Positions 37,801-49,181 of a stretch of DNA of 64,000 nt are shown here, piece by piece. The position numbers were made by a program, and so were the translations under genes. Source of the stretch: Aspidapion aeneum (taxonomy: Eukaryota > Arthropoda > Insecta > Coleoptera > Brentidae); NCBI GenBank assembly GCA_963576565.1, contig OY755039.1, positions 69,816,886 to 69,880,885 of the forward strand, in the 5' to 3' direction. Each line of letters opens with the position of its first letter. Position 1 is the first letter of the stretch. The notes under the pieces were generated by a model, which saw only the letters and a program-made list of their open reading frames with translations, was not told the DNA's origin and made no database searches.

Positions 37801-39590
37801 GTATTCATTGATATAAATAATATAAATAATGATTACATAAAAAGGTATTTAATTGGATTGTTTTAAAGAGTATAAATATGTATTCAAATATATAGAAAAT
37901 GAATACCTGAAAAGTTCATTCAATTGTATTGATAAAGGAAGGTATTGAAAAGTATTCAACGGTATAAATAATGAATTCATAAAAAGTCATTTAAATGGAT
38001 TGTTTTATAGCGTCTTAGTATGTATTCAGATGTATTAAGAATGAAACCTTTTATGTTTATTCGGTTGTATTGAGATGAAGGTAGGAATTAAAAATTATTC
38101 ATTGGTATAAATAATGATTACATAAAAAGGTATTTAATTGGATTGCTTTAAAGAGTATAAATATGTATTCAAATATATAGAAAATGAATACTTGAAAAGT
38201 TCATTCAATTGTATTGATAAAGGAAGGTATTGAAAAGTATTCAACGGGATAAATAATGAATTCATAAAAATTCATTTAAATGGATTGTTCTATAGCGTAT
38301 TAGTATGTATTCAAATGTATTAAAAATGAATCCTTCTATGTTTATTCGGTTGTATTGAGAAGGGAAGGAATTAAAAAGTATTCATTAATATAAATAATGA
38401 TTACATAAAACGGTATTTAATTGGATTGCTATAAAGGGTATAAATATGTATTCAAATATATAGAAAATGAATACTTGAAAAGTTCATTCAATTGTATTGA
38501 TAAAGGATGGTATTGCAAAGTATTCAACGGTATAAAGAATGAATTCATAAAAAGTCATTTAAATGGATTGTTTTATAGCGTATTAGTATGTATTCAGATG
38601 TATTAAAAATGAATCCTTTTATGTTTATTCAGTTGTATTGAGAAAGGAAGGAATTAAAAAGTATTCATTGGTATAAATAATGATTACATAAAAAGGTATT
38701 TAATTGGATTGCTTTAAAGAGTATAAATATGTATTCAAATATATAGAAAATGAATACCTGAAAAGTTCATTCAATTGTATTGATAAAGGAAGGTATTGAA
38801 AAGTATTCAACGGGATAATTAATGAATTCAGAAAAAGTCATTTAAATGGATTGTTCTATAGCGTATTAGTATGTATTCAAATGTATTAAAAATGAATCCT
38901 TCTATGTTTATTCGGTTGTATTGAGAAAGGAAGGAATTAAAAAGTATTCATTGGTATAAATAATGATTACATAAAAAGGTATTTAATTGGATTGTTTTAA
39001 AGAGTATAAATATGTATTCAAATATATAGAAAATGAATACCTGAAAAGTTCATTCAATTGTATTGATAAAGGAAGGTATTGAAAAGTATTCAACGGTATA
39101 AATAATGAATTCATAAAAAGTCATTTAAATGGATTGTTTTATAGCGTATAAGTATGTATTCAGATGTATTAAGAATGAAACCTTTTATGTTTATTCGGTT
39201 GTATTGAGATGAAGGAAGGAATTAAAAAGTATGCATTGGTATAAATAATGATTACATAAAAAGGTCTTTAATTGTTTTGCTTTAAAGAGTATAAATATGT
39301 ATTCAAATACATAGAAAATGAATACTTGAAAAGTGCATTTAATTGTATTGATAAAGGAAGGTATTGAAAAGTATTCAACGGTATAAATAATGAATTCATA
39401 AAAAGTGATTTAAATGGATTGTTCTATAGCGTATTAGTATGTATTCAAATGTATTAGAAATGAATCCTTCTATGTTTATTCGGTTGCATTGAGAAAGGAA
39501 GGAAATAAAAAGTATTCATTGATATAAATAATGATTACATAAAAAGATATGTAATTGGATTGCTTTAGATAGTATAAATATGTATTCAAA
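28874..39590. repeat. 283-bp satellite array, block 3 (about 38 units)
   Basis: Resumes in the same phase in which block 2 stops, as expected for a clean BEL insertion. It contains a 2.52-kb tandem block duplication and a long segment matching block 2. The last unit reads GCTTTAGATAGTATAAATATG, then TATTCAAA, and ends abruptly at 39590 against an internal part of the Gypsy LTR. No genes are seen. Confidence 0.97.
29622..34640. repeat. Nine-unit block (about 2.52 kb) duplicated in tandem
   Basis: Private variants recur at a constant spacing. GGTTGTAGTAAAAAAAATAATG, a unit with an internal deletion, is at 29622 and 32141. AAACAGTATAAATATG is at 30243 and 32761. GGATTTCTTTAAAGAG is at 30801 and 33319. 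The offset is 2518-2519 bp, or nine units. One unit inside (29800-29880 against 32320-32400) differs more than the rest, which suggests later exchange with other units. Confidence 0.85.
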
Positions 39591-40778
39591 TCGGGCAAGA
39601 TCCAACCACATTTTTGGACCACGTGCTGTCCTAGCGTCATGTGCTAGGTGATCACCAGGGAAGGCGCGGCAGAACTGGGACCAGTGGAGTAGTGGAAGAT
39701 GTCTGGAAACAGGTTCACAAAATAAAACAACATATTGTTCAATTAACCAACAACTTAAAAACTAATCAAGGACCAAGGTAGGAGTCATTTCATGCAAGCT
39801 TAGATATTATTTTTTTTACATATAAATTTTCAATATAATTTTAACACTTCTCGTGAACGCAAGATAAAGGTATGACATCATGACCACCATTTTGCGGCAT
39901 AACTATTTTATTGTACAATTGAAAAAGCCCTGCTAGTTTGTTCCAACTTGGATTCATCCTTATTTTGTCTTTACCTATGATAATTTCTATCTTACCCCTA
40001 GATTTCAATTTAAAATATACAAGATGAACTAAATTTTTGTGTTATTTGTACAACCCAATGACCAACTTTGCAGAGACAAAAAAGAGATGAGGTTATATTT
40101 TTTTAGCAGTTTCCTTACATTGTTTTACCTCATGGGGTGGATCTCGGACTGGGTTGCTGTTTGTCTCATTCTACCCAACGTAGAATGATGACAGCAGATA
40201 TTTGGTCCAGATCTCCCCTATGATGGAACGATTTTGGAAGTGTATTTTTTTAACAATCATTTATATAACCGAGTCTCACACTACTGACTCAGATGTAGGT
40301 ACATTATGACCTGTTAAAGGAGTCCATCTACCTGTAAAGTGCTTCTAGTTTTGTCATCTTAATTCAATCTTTTAGAATTTTATTCTGTTTATTAGTCAAT
40401 TTTTTTGTTTTTTTAATTATACAGATACTCTGGAAGCCTCGGAAGTAGGTAGAATTTCATTGTTTGGCTACAACGTTTGGGTTGAACTGTATTTTATTTA
40501 AGAACTTCTTTGTAAAACATTGGTATTAAATAATGTGGCGCACTTAAAATTTTCTTATTTCTGAACCCCCCCTTCTCCACTGTATAAAAGTTACCGGGCA
40601 TATCAATGTTTTACCTAGCTGGAAAATACAGTTCTGCTTCCAGATATTTGTTTAATTACTCAGGGGTTTTATTGTATCACAAGTTGGCAAATTGTCATTA
40701 TTCTAATTAGTGTCACAAAATGGCGGCAACGTCTTTAAGCTGCCCCAAATGGCACCCAACGCATTTTAATAGGCCACA
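39591..40778 (+). repeat. Gypsy left LTR, 5'-truncated (1188 bp kept)
   Basis: Matches 52876-54068 over its whole length, with about 15 substitutions and 3 small indels counted by eye. It begins inside the LTR (TCGGGCAAGATCC) directly against satellite, without the TG end, and ends ...GGCCACA before the PBS. About 1.96 kb of LTR is missing on the left. It includes AATAAA at 39721-39726 and a splice-donor-like AAG|GTAGGA at 39778. Confidence 0.88.
40721..40761 (+). other. Two PBS-like motifs inside the LTR end
   Basis: TGGCGGCAACG (40721-40731) and TGGCACCCAACG (40750-40761) resemble the real site at 40782. They are each preceded by CACAAAA or CCCAAA, as the real one is by CACAAAT. Spacing is 29 and 32 bases. 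The same two motifs are in the 3' LTR at 54011 and 54040, while the third is not, which fixes the LTR boundary between motifs two and three. Confidence 0.8.
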
Positions 40779-40781
40779 AAT

Positions 40782-40795
40782 TGGCGCCCAACGTG
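40782..40795 (+). other. Primer binding site, tRNA-Lys-like
   Basis: TGGCGCCCAACGTG starts three bases after the LTR end. It equals the first 14 bases of the site used with tRNA-Lys1,2 by several retroelements, as I recall it. The next bases (TGTT) diverge. Confidence 0.85.
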
Positions 40796-43700
40796 TGTTT
40801 TGGCTAGTTTTTATTAACATCTGATGTGATTTTTTTGTTCTTTTTTTTTAATTTGGAAAAAAAAGAAAAAACTTTTTTGAATTTTTTGGGCAAAGCCAGG
40901 TTAAAGGCTTTCAGTGGCTGTCGGTGTTTTTTGATACCCAATCAATTTTTTTTAGTGAAAAACAAGATCATTGGTTTTCGGAAATAACACTTTTTAAATA
41001 TTTTTTTGGTAATATTGGTTGATTTGGAACTCGTTCTGTTATTTTAGTAGTTCTTATAGTTTTTTATTAACTTATCTTCACAAGTTTTTTTCTTGGAAAA
41101 TAAAAGATTCATTTTTATTTATTAAGGAAGAATAAGTGGATAAAAATCATGGGAGTTTTTATTGAACCGAGTCCAACTCATGTCTTAATTCTTTAAAGTT
41201 TTTTTTGTAGGAAAAACATGTTTTAATTTTTTAAAGAAAAATAAATACAACAATGTAAATTTACTTCAATTTTTTTTGTTGATTTATAGGTGGATGGACC
41301 TCCAGACATGGTCTTTTTATGTTTTAATTATATATGACATAGGTAGTGTGTTTTTTTCTAACAATTTTTTTTTCAGGTTCATTTATTTATATTTTATTAT
41401 TTCCTGCTTGTGATAAGATAGAAATTGTTTCACCGATTATTTTTTGGTGCAGTCAATTTATTTAGGTCAACAAGTTATTTTTTTTTTTTGGTGATTTTAA
41501 TTTTTTGTGGGATATCACCACTTGGAAATTGAAATATTTTTACAGGGTTTCACACAAATTTTTCTTGGCTGAGTTGTTTTCAAGTAAATATAGCTTAACA
41601 GATGGTAGCTTTGTTTAGTTGAAAGTATTAATTAGTAATGAAAGAAAAGGAAAATAAGTTTATTTTGCTTTGTCATTTTCTTTTCTTGTTTTTTTGGTGG
41701 TAACTGTTGATGACAATTAAGATCTTACGTCACTCAGTTACATCGGGTCAGAGGAGGGTACTACTACTAGTGTCGGCTCGGGAGGTTAGGAAACACAAGG
41801 CTAAAATCCCTAGAGCAACATATTGGCTGAAGATCAACGCCAGAGGTCCAGTTTTTTTTGGGGTATTTTTTTTGGAACAGTTTTTTTTAGGTCTTTGGTT
41901 GCCAGTTTAGTTGTCTAGTTGTGTTTTCGTGACTGGTCAAATTTTTTTTGGTAGAAAATACAGCGTTGGGCTTTGGAGTGCATTTTTTTAAAAATGTATT
42001 TTTTTCTGCGTCCAGGTCATAGCTTGGTCATGGCCAATGGAGAGCAAACATTTATGTTTGAGCCTTGAAAAGTTTTGCCTACTCCGGATTGAATACAGAG
42101 AAGATGAATTTGAAGCCCAACTAGATATAATACAGATATAAGTTTTTTTGTTTTTTTTTTAGTTCATTTGTAAAGTTCAGAAATTTTTTTTAGTAATGTC
42201 ATTGTGAGGCCGTGAAATTGGTCAGTGAATTTAAGAGAGACTTTCAACTAAATATAAATGCTAGGCGGGGGTAATTGGTAAAAATATTTTAAAATTTTAC
42301 TACTTTTTTAAATAATTTAATTTTTCTTAAAAATATTATTTTTTCTCGGTAAACATAACTTCTCGAATTCTTGTTTGGCTAAACGGTTTGTATAGTGGTC
42401 GTAGTTTTAAAGGGTGACCAGACAGGTTATATTTTTTTAGGGGACCAAACGAGAACTTCTTGAGTTACAAAAAGGTGAACTTTTTTTTGTCTTAGTTGAT
42501 CAGGCAGGAATAAATAAATCTTTTACTTCCAAATCATAATTTTAAATAACAAGATTTATTGGTTACGTGTTTGGGTCTTATAGTAAAAAACGTTTTGTTT
42601 TTGGAGGATACTGGTATGATATGAAATTATTTTAATTTCATGCCAAATGTTGGTTGACGGCAGATATGCTAGTCTTCAGTTTTTTCGTTAGTTTGCATTT
42701 CAGGACAGTGGCGTGTACTTAAGGGGGCCTTACATCTGCGCCCATTGTAAAGCAACTTCCAACTTACTTGCTTAGCTTTTTCACTTAATCTTCGTTTTGT
42801 TGCTTCTGAAATTAAAGCGTTATGTTGGATAACGATGGATGGTGTTAGACTAAGAAAGTACCTATTTAGGGATAAAAACTTGAAAGTTGTGAACAATTGG
42901 GAAATAATTTTTTTATTTCATTTTTTTTTAATTTTAAAATAATTTCATTCTGGTGACCTCAAATAATGAAGCAAATTTTTAAATTACAATACACTTTTGT
43001 GGAATAAATGGGAAAGTGTTCAGGTTAAACAATAAATTTAAGATCATTGATTTCTAAAAAAAAGATTTCAACCTAAGAATAAATTTAAAAACAATAGGTT
43101 TTCTTTGATGCGACTAAACAATGAGGGCATATACTTTTTTGTTATGCATAATATGATAGTAGTTAGTACCTTTTGTATTGCAATAATTAGGGGTTTTCCT
43201 CCCGCGAGCTGGGTGGAAATGGAAGAAATGTTTGGTTTGGAGTGTAGAAATCGAGGAACGAGGACTTCCTGCTAATCTTTTTAGGATTTCACAACTTCGG
43301 TTTTCGCTAAATTAAAATACATCCAAATTTGGCCTACAGGCTGAATCTCGCACTTTCCAGGACCTTGCAGATTCGCGGAGAAAGACAAATTTTGTGATCT
43401 ATTTAATTATGATAGGAATTAAAATAGTAACATGCACATGAGGGAACTAGATATATTTAGGTTAAAAATTAGTAAGAACACTGATCTGAACAATTTTTCA
43501 TAATAGTGTCCTATTTTCACAGGGTGCTTCAAAATATCTTCACCCTTTCTTTGAAATAAGATATTGTTTCGCCTGTGGGTGTTTGGCCGGTTAAAAATAT
43601 ATAGGGTACAGATGGGATTGGAATGGAAATCACAAGTTTTTGGGTTTATTGACATTATACTTAGGAAATAGGGGAAATGTCTAATAAAAAGTTTTTGGGC

Positions 43701-45952
43701 TTAGGCCGAGTTTCGTTGAGATAACAAAAATTTAATTGGGGCCGGGAGTTTTATTATGCTCTTTTAAAATTAATGTAATAGTTTTTGGTTCTTGATTTTG
43801 TTTTCGGGTTTTTACGCAGGATTATTCCCAACTGTTTCATTTCAAAATGTCATTTGTAAGTGATGGGGTCTCATTAGCCCTTGGACATTTGGTAGTTTTG
43901 CTTTGACTGATAGTTGTGGAAAGGGCCCAACTTAATTTTATATCTCGTGAACACCAGGAATAAGGATCTGAGAATGCATTAAGCAGTAACTTTTTTTTTG
44001 ATTAGATGTTGTGTGTAAAAAACACTTGGGTAGGCAGATTTAGTTTTACAACGTTCTTATAGGTGAACCTTGAAATTGTTTTCATATTTGTTTTTTTTGA
44101 AGGTGCACACAAGATAATTCTTTACGGAGTTGAGTGCAAAGGTTCTTCACATTATAGTGGTACAGTAAATAAGTACTAACGTTGCTTATTTCCTTAAGTA
44201 ATAATTTTAAACAAATACACTAACATCGGTTGTTTTTTTGGAACATAAATATTTTTTTTTTCTTTTCCTAAACTGATTGGTTTTTTTTTGCAATTACGAT
44301 TTTTATACCTTATGAATCTTAAGTAAATTTAATTTTCAACATTTTTTTGTATAGTAAATTAATATTTCTAGCTCATTTACTCTTCACATTGCCACAGTTT
44401 TGGGAGAGGAAAGGAAATCTACAACTGTTTTTTAAAGGAAAAGAACTGAGACTGTTGCATGACATATCTCTATAAAGATTTTTCTAGTGCTAATTTTATT
44501 TTAATTCTTTTAAAATCGTTAATAGGAGCTGCAACCCCACTTAAACATTTTTAATTTTTTTTGAAAATATTTTTTTTTTAATATTTTTTTTTTATAATTT
44601 TTTTTTTAAGGAAGGAAACTTGATTTTCTTTTTGGAAAATTTTCTTTTTGGTGCATAGTAGTACCCTGTCCCTACAATGGTTCTACCAGTTTATTTAAAT
44701 ATTTTTTTTCTGAATTAAAATATAATTTCATTTCGAACCCTCGCGTTTTAACAACCTATCATCATTTGTGTTAACTTTTTTTTCTCCCTACTCCAAGCCA
44801 GGGTAGAATAATATTTTGAAAATTTTAGTGAGCCACTAATTAATTGTTTTTGATTATTGGGCTACTGTGGTCGACACCAAAAAATTTTTTCAATTTTTTT
44901 TTGGACACCTTTTGGTACGATCCTAGGGTCTTCTTGACCATGGTTTGCATCAATTTAGTTAAAATTTTGGGAATTTCATATTAACGATTATTAGAGAGTT
45001 GCAGTCCTACCAAGACGTTATTTGTGTAAATTTTTTATTACCATCGGTAATTTTTTTTTAAATTTTCTTTAAATTTTTTTTTAATTACACACAACGTCCT
45101 TACTAGTCTAATTCGACGCAATTTCAGCGAGCGGGTTTTTTTTAATTTAGCATATTTTACGATTTCTATAACATGAACATCTGTTCCGATGGTTATTGCG
45201 TTCACTTATATATTAAGGGATGATGTGACTTTAAGCAATGCATGTTTCGTGTAAACTCAGAGTAGGTAAGCAGGTTAAAGTGGGTTTTGATTTATTCTTT
45301 GTAGAAAAATCATTGTATACGGCGATTTGGGTTTTTTTTGAGGAGTTTATTAGTGGAGCCGTTCTGCAATAGCAGGAGTATACCCTAGCGTTAACTGTGT
45401 ACAACAGCTTTGGGATTTTCGTTATAGGTAGTCTGTTGTACGTTCCATTTAGGGATTAATTTACCTATTCGGTTGCTGAGGTAACCAAACATCACTTAAC
45501 TTTAATTTTAATCCAGTTCAGCTAGGATAAGCGCAATTATTTTTTTTTGGTTTTACTCACGCAGGAGTGGAACATAAGACCTGAACACTGCCAAAACTTT
45601 TGTCTCTCTTTTATTTTTTTTAACTTTTTTATGGCTACTTGTTAATTCTAATTTAGGATTTTTGCAAGGTTGGATGTCATAGTTGGTTGTACAAATACTT
45701 AATATAAACTATGATTACATTTTTAAATGCAAATAAATTTTATTTTCTTACTGCTCCGGTGTTCTTCGATTTTGTTCGCGCCTGCCCGTATTTAAGTTTT
45801 ATATTTTCTACATTTGTGAGAAAATTTATAGTGATTTTCACTAGTGAATTTAAAGTGAACTTTGTGTTTGTTATTGCGTGGTTTAGTTTTATAATTGGGA
45901 GGTATAATTAACAGTTTTAATTAAAGTTTAAAGTTTGAATATAAAAGGCACC
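40796..45952 (+). other. Long T-rich leader between PBS and gag
   Basis: About 5.1 kb with no supported gene. The plus strand is strongly T-rich, with dozens of T7 to T12 runs (for example 41479-41490 and 44569-44610), while A-runs of that length are few. Small ORFs have no family features. Candidate roles are an unusually long 5' UTR, an intron removed from the LTR donor at 39778 to an acceptor near gag, or inserted unrelated DNA. I see no internal LTRs or target duplications that would prove an insertion. Confidence 0.6.
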
Positions 45953-47749
45953 ATGGCTATTTCTTTGAGTCGGTTGTCGGACATAAGGTACTTAGTCAAG
46001 GACGAGTTAATCTACGAATTAACATGGAGAGGCATAGCCATTGGATCGGTGGAAGAAATGAAGCAACAGCTCATGCTGATTAAGCAAAGAGAAAAGACTG
46101 ATGCAAGTATGAGATACCCTCCGTATCCCTTTACGTTTGGCCAGGATGCTTTTAGCTGCATGAGGAAGCTTGATAGTCTGGTACCGCTGGTAGAGAAGTT
46201 CTCGGGTACGAGTAAAGGGGGAGAGTTTAGAAAAATCGCTGTGAGGTTGGAACACGTGTTGGCCAGGATAAATAACATGAATCCGTCTAACTTTGAAGAA
46301 AGTCAAACCAAAGGCATACTGGTTGCGGAAACCTTGAGTTTGATTGAGAGATTGCAGAGCCAAGCAACAGATTTACTAAGAGTTGGCGTTACCTCAGATG
46401 ATGATGAAGCATCTGAAACCCAATCAACGAGTCGAAGCTCAGATCACTCGACAAATGTTGGCAACATTCCCAGCCAGTCTCAACTCCCGCAACCACAGCA
46501 CTCGAGCACACAAAGAACAGCTCAACAGCCTACGAACCAACCGTCGGTCATTGCTCCATTGCAAATGCAAGTGCTTACGAACCCAACTCAAGCACCAATA
46601 CAGGCACCACCCCCAATGCTAATTCAGAATGACCGTGCATCAGCTTTTCATTATCAACAACCATCTACCGTTCCTTTGAGTTTAGCTGCCCTCCAAAGTA
46701 GCATAGCACCAATTGCTCAGTCACGACCATTTTCATGTTCGTCGCCAGTACCAATGTCAAGTGATCCTGGTACCTCATATCACGTTGCACCTGTACCTCC
46801 GCATAAATGGAACTTAAAGTTTACAGGCGAGAGGGGTACAATCTCCGTCACCGCGTTTTTTGAGAGAGTGGACTAGTTGAGTTAGGCTAGAGGAGTTAGT
46901 AAAAAGGTTTTACTGAATTCGTGCATTGATCTTTTTGAAAAGTCAGCTTATACTTTTTACAAAGATGTACGTAGAGAAGTCCATACATGGGAACAGCTGG
47001 AACAAAGGTTCATGACAGAATATCTTCCTTCTTCATATGGCGAGAAGCTATTGAAGGAAATTCAAAAACGTAAACAAGGCCCTGGAGAGTCTATAGGGAC
47101 CTATATTGCTGTCATGAACACATATTTCCAAAGACTTGGCTGTCCTGTTTCCGAAGAGGCAAAATTAGCTATCGTCTTCAGAAATATAGCGGACATCTAT
47201 AAGAAAGGGTTGATTGCTACTGAGGTCAATAGCCTATCACATTTAAAGGATCTGTGTCGTAGAATAGACCAGAGATATGGTTTAGAACAGGAACATTTTA
47301 CATCTAGAAGAAACCAATCAATCGAACCTGACTTGGCCTACGTTGACGTAGAGAGCGACAGTGACGATTTTTCAACAGGGGTTGATGCAATTCAAATATC
47401 AGGTGCCGGGACATCGAACCAACAGAATTTAAATCATCCTGCTAATAGATTCGACAGAAATAGGCAGCAGCCAGCAAGCAATTTTGCTGCTAGGGCTGAT
47501 AGAGATAGACAGCAACCAGCTAGTGGTCAGTCTAGTGTAAATGACAGAGATGCACAACCACCCCAAGGTGTTAGACCTGATAGGGCGAATAGGGACGTTG
47601 TTTGTTATAGATGCAACCAAACAGGGCACATGGCGATCGGGTGCGCATTACCTAGAGGCAAACAGTGCTATTCGTGTGGACAAGCAGGGGTAACAGTAAG
47701 AGAATGTCGTAATTGCAATCGTCAGGAAAACGGACCCAGGCGCTCGTAG
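45953..47749 (+). pseudogene. Gypsy gag, interrupted by two TAG codons
   Basis: ATG at 45953 sits in a strong initiation context (CACCATGG). The same frame, including 47012, runs to TAG at 47747-47749. It is broken at 46874-46876 and 46883-46885 by two TAG codons three codons apart. Coherent Gag-like sequence continues in the same frame on both sides. The first 300 residues have a basic and helical N-terminus, then a Q/P/S/T-rich stretch (about 150-290). The second part holds a retrotransposon capsid-like region (about 340-440), a charged linker, and a CCHC knuckle CYRCNQTGHMAIGC (47603-47644), followed by a second Cys cluster. It encoded the particle protein. The stops are probably mutations. 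Programmed readthrough cannot be excluded, but two adjacent stops make it unlikely. Confidence 0.85.
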
Positions 47750-48183
47750 GTGGTCGACCTTCGAGTCAGCCTGAACAAGCATCGACCGATAGGCTAACGT
47801 ACGTTTTAGATTATGTGATAAGTCATGCTCGTAAAGATGAGAGGCCTTATTTAGAAATGGATGTGCTCGGAAATAAGTTATTAGGTTTGTTGGATTCCGG
47901 GGCTTCACGTACCTTTTTAGGGAATCATGGTTGGTCAATCATCGAGAGGTTTGGTTTTTCACTGGATACGACGAAGAAGACGAGTTGTATTGTGGCAAAT
48001 GGTCAAAGCACGAGTAGTATTGGGACAGTGCAGCTTCCTATGCGAGTTCAGGATAAATTTAGGTTAATAGAGGTCGTCGTCGTTCCTGAGTTGCCGCACA
48101 CTTTGATTTTAGGATTAGATTTTTGGATTTCGATGGGTATAGTACCGAACTTGAGTGGCACTTTGCCGATAATAAAGATGTGA
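47713..48183 (+). pseudogene. Gypsy protease segment of pol
   Basis: This frame is -1 to gag and overlaps it by 37 bases. The overlap holds GGAAAAC (47725-47731), a possible but not classical shift site. The aspartic protease motif LLDSGASRTF is visible, with the catalytic Asp codon at 47893-47895, followed by the hydrophobic LILGLD near the end. It cleaved Gag-Pol. There is no ATG in a good context, so expression by frameshifting from gag is expected. The frame runs into a stop at 48181-48183. Homology to the next part of pol continues in the -1 frame from about 48150, which indicates a single-base loss there. Confidence 0.85.
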
Positions 48184-49181
48184 TTTGTTCTTTAGAAACA
48201 TCAGACCAACAAACAACTCTTACACCTTATGAATCAGAACGACTAGAGGAATTGGTCGTTAAATATAAGACTATTATGGGTGACTCACTAGGATGTACAG
48301 ACAGGGTAGAACACAAGATTACAACAGATGCAGCACCGATAAGACAACGTTCTTATAAGGTCTCACCGGTCATTCAAAAACTTATTGATGACGAGATCGA
48401 CGAAATGCTGAAAATGGATGTAATAGAACGTAGTAGTAGTTCATGGGCTTCACCAGTGGTAATGGTACAAAAGAAAAACACAAAGAAATATCGGTTCTGC
48501 GTAGACTACCGCAAATTGAACGCAGTGACGGCGCGTGATAGTTATCCTTTACCACTCGTATTCGAGACTCTTGACAAGTTGAAAGATGCTAAATACTTGT
48601 CAACTTTAGATATTAAAAGCGTTTATTGGCAAGTACCAATGGAAGAATTATCGAAGCCACTAACAGCATTCATCTGTCGACGAGGTCTCTTCCAATTTAA
48701 GCGGTTACCATTTGGTCTTCATAATGCACCTGCAACTTGGCAGAGACTCACAGATAGCATCATAGGAAACGATTTAGACCCCTACGTGTACGTATATCTC
48801 GATGACCTCGTAATTGTCACACAGAGCTTTTCTGAACATCTTAGAATTCTTGAGGAAGTCCTACGAAGATTGCAGAATGCAAAGATAACGGTAAGTTGGG
48901 AGAAATGCCAACTGTGTAGGCCAGAAATGACTTATTTAGGATTCGTAGTGGACCGTCGAGGCATCCGAGTCGACCCTAATAAAATTAGAGCCATGTTGGA
49001 GCTCCAGAGGCCAAGAACTGTCAGAGAAGTCCGTAGAGTTGTAGGTACAATATCCTGGTATAGACGTTTCATAGAGAATTTTTCAGCGATAATATCTCCA
49101 ATTACAGCTCTAAGAAAAATCAAAAGTTCGATTGGACTCCAGACTGCGAAAAAGCATTTATTAAGATTAAGGAACTTTTAG
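48123..49181 (+). pseudogene. Gypsy reverse transcriptase segment of pol
   Basis: Ty3/Gypsy RT. Visible are FCVDYRKLN, STLDIKSVYWQV with the first catalytic Asp, LPFGLHNAPATWQRL, and YLDD with the Asp codons at 48801-48806. The connection region follows (CQLCRPEMTYLGFVV). The catalytic residues are intact. The frame has no start codon of its own; the segment belongs to the Gag-Pol readthrough product. Around 49110-49115 the family-like sequence moves to the -1 frame, so the last 20 or so codons before the stop at 49179-49181 are out of frame. This is a second single-base lesion within pol. Confidence 0.88.

Noticed and set aside
39591..40778. Complete 1.19-kb LTR
   Set aside because: Lacks a TG start, the 3' copy has no purine tract in front of 52876, and the flanks show no target duplication. 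A truncated 3.15-kb LTR explains all three.
41707..41910. Short ORF of 67 codons in the T-rich leader
   Set aside because: Begins without context, ends in low-complexity F/L-rich sequence coming from T-runs, and has no domain.
47725..47731. Classical -1 frameshift heptamer at the gag-pro overlap
   Set aside because: GGAAAAC does not fit the X-XXY-YYZ pattern exactly. The overlap and -1 phase are real, but the slip site is not established.
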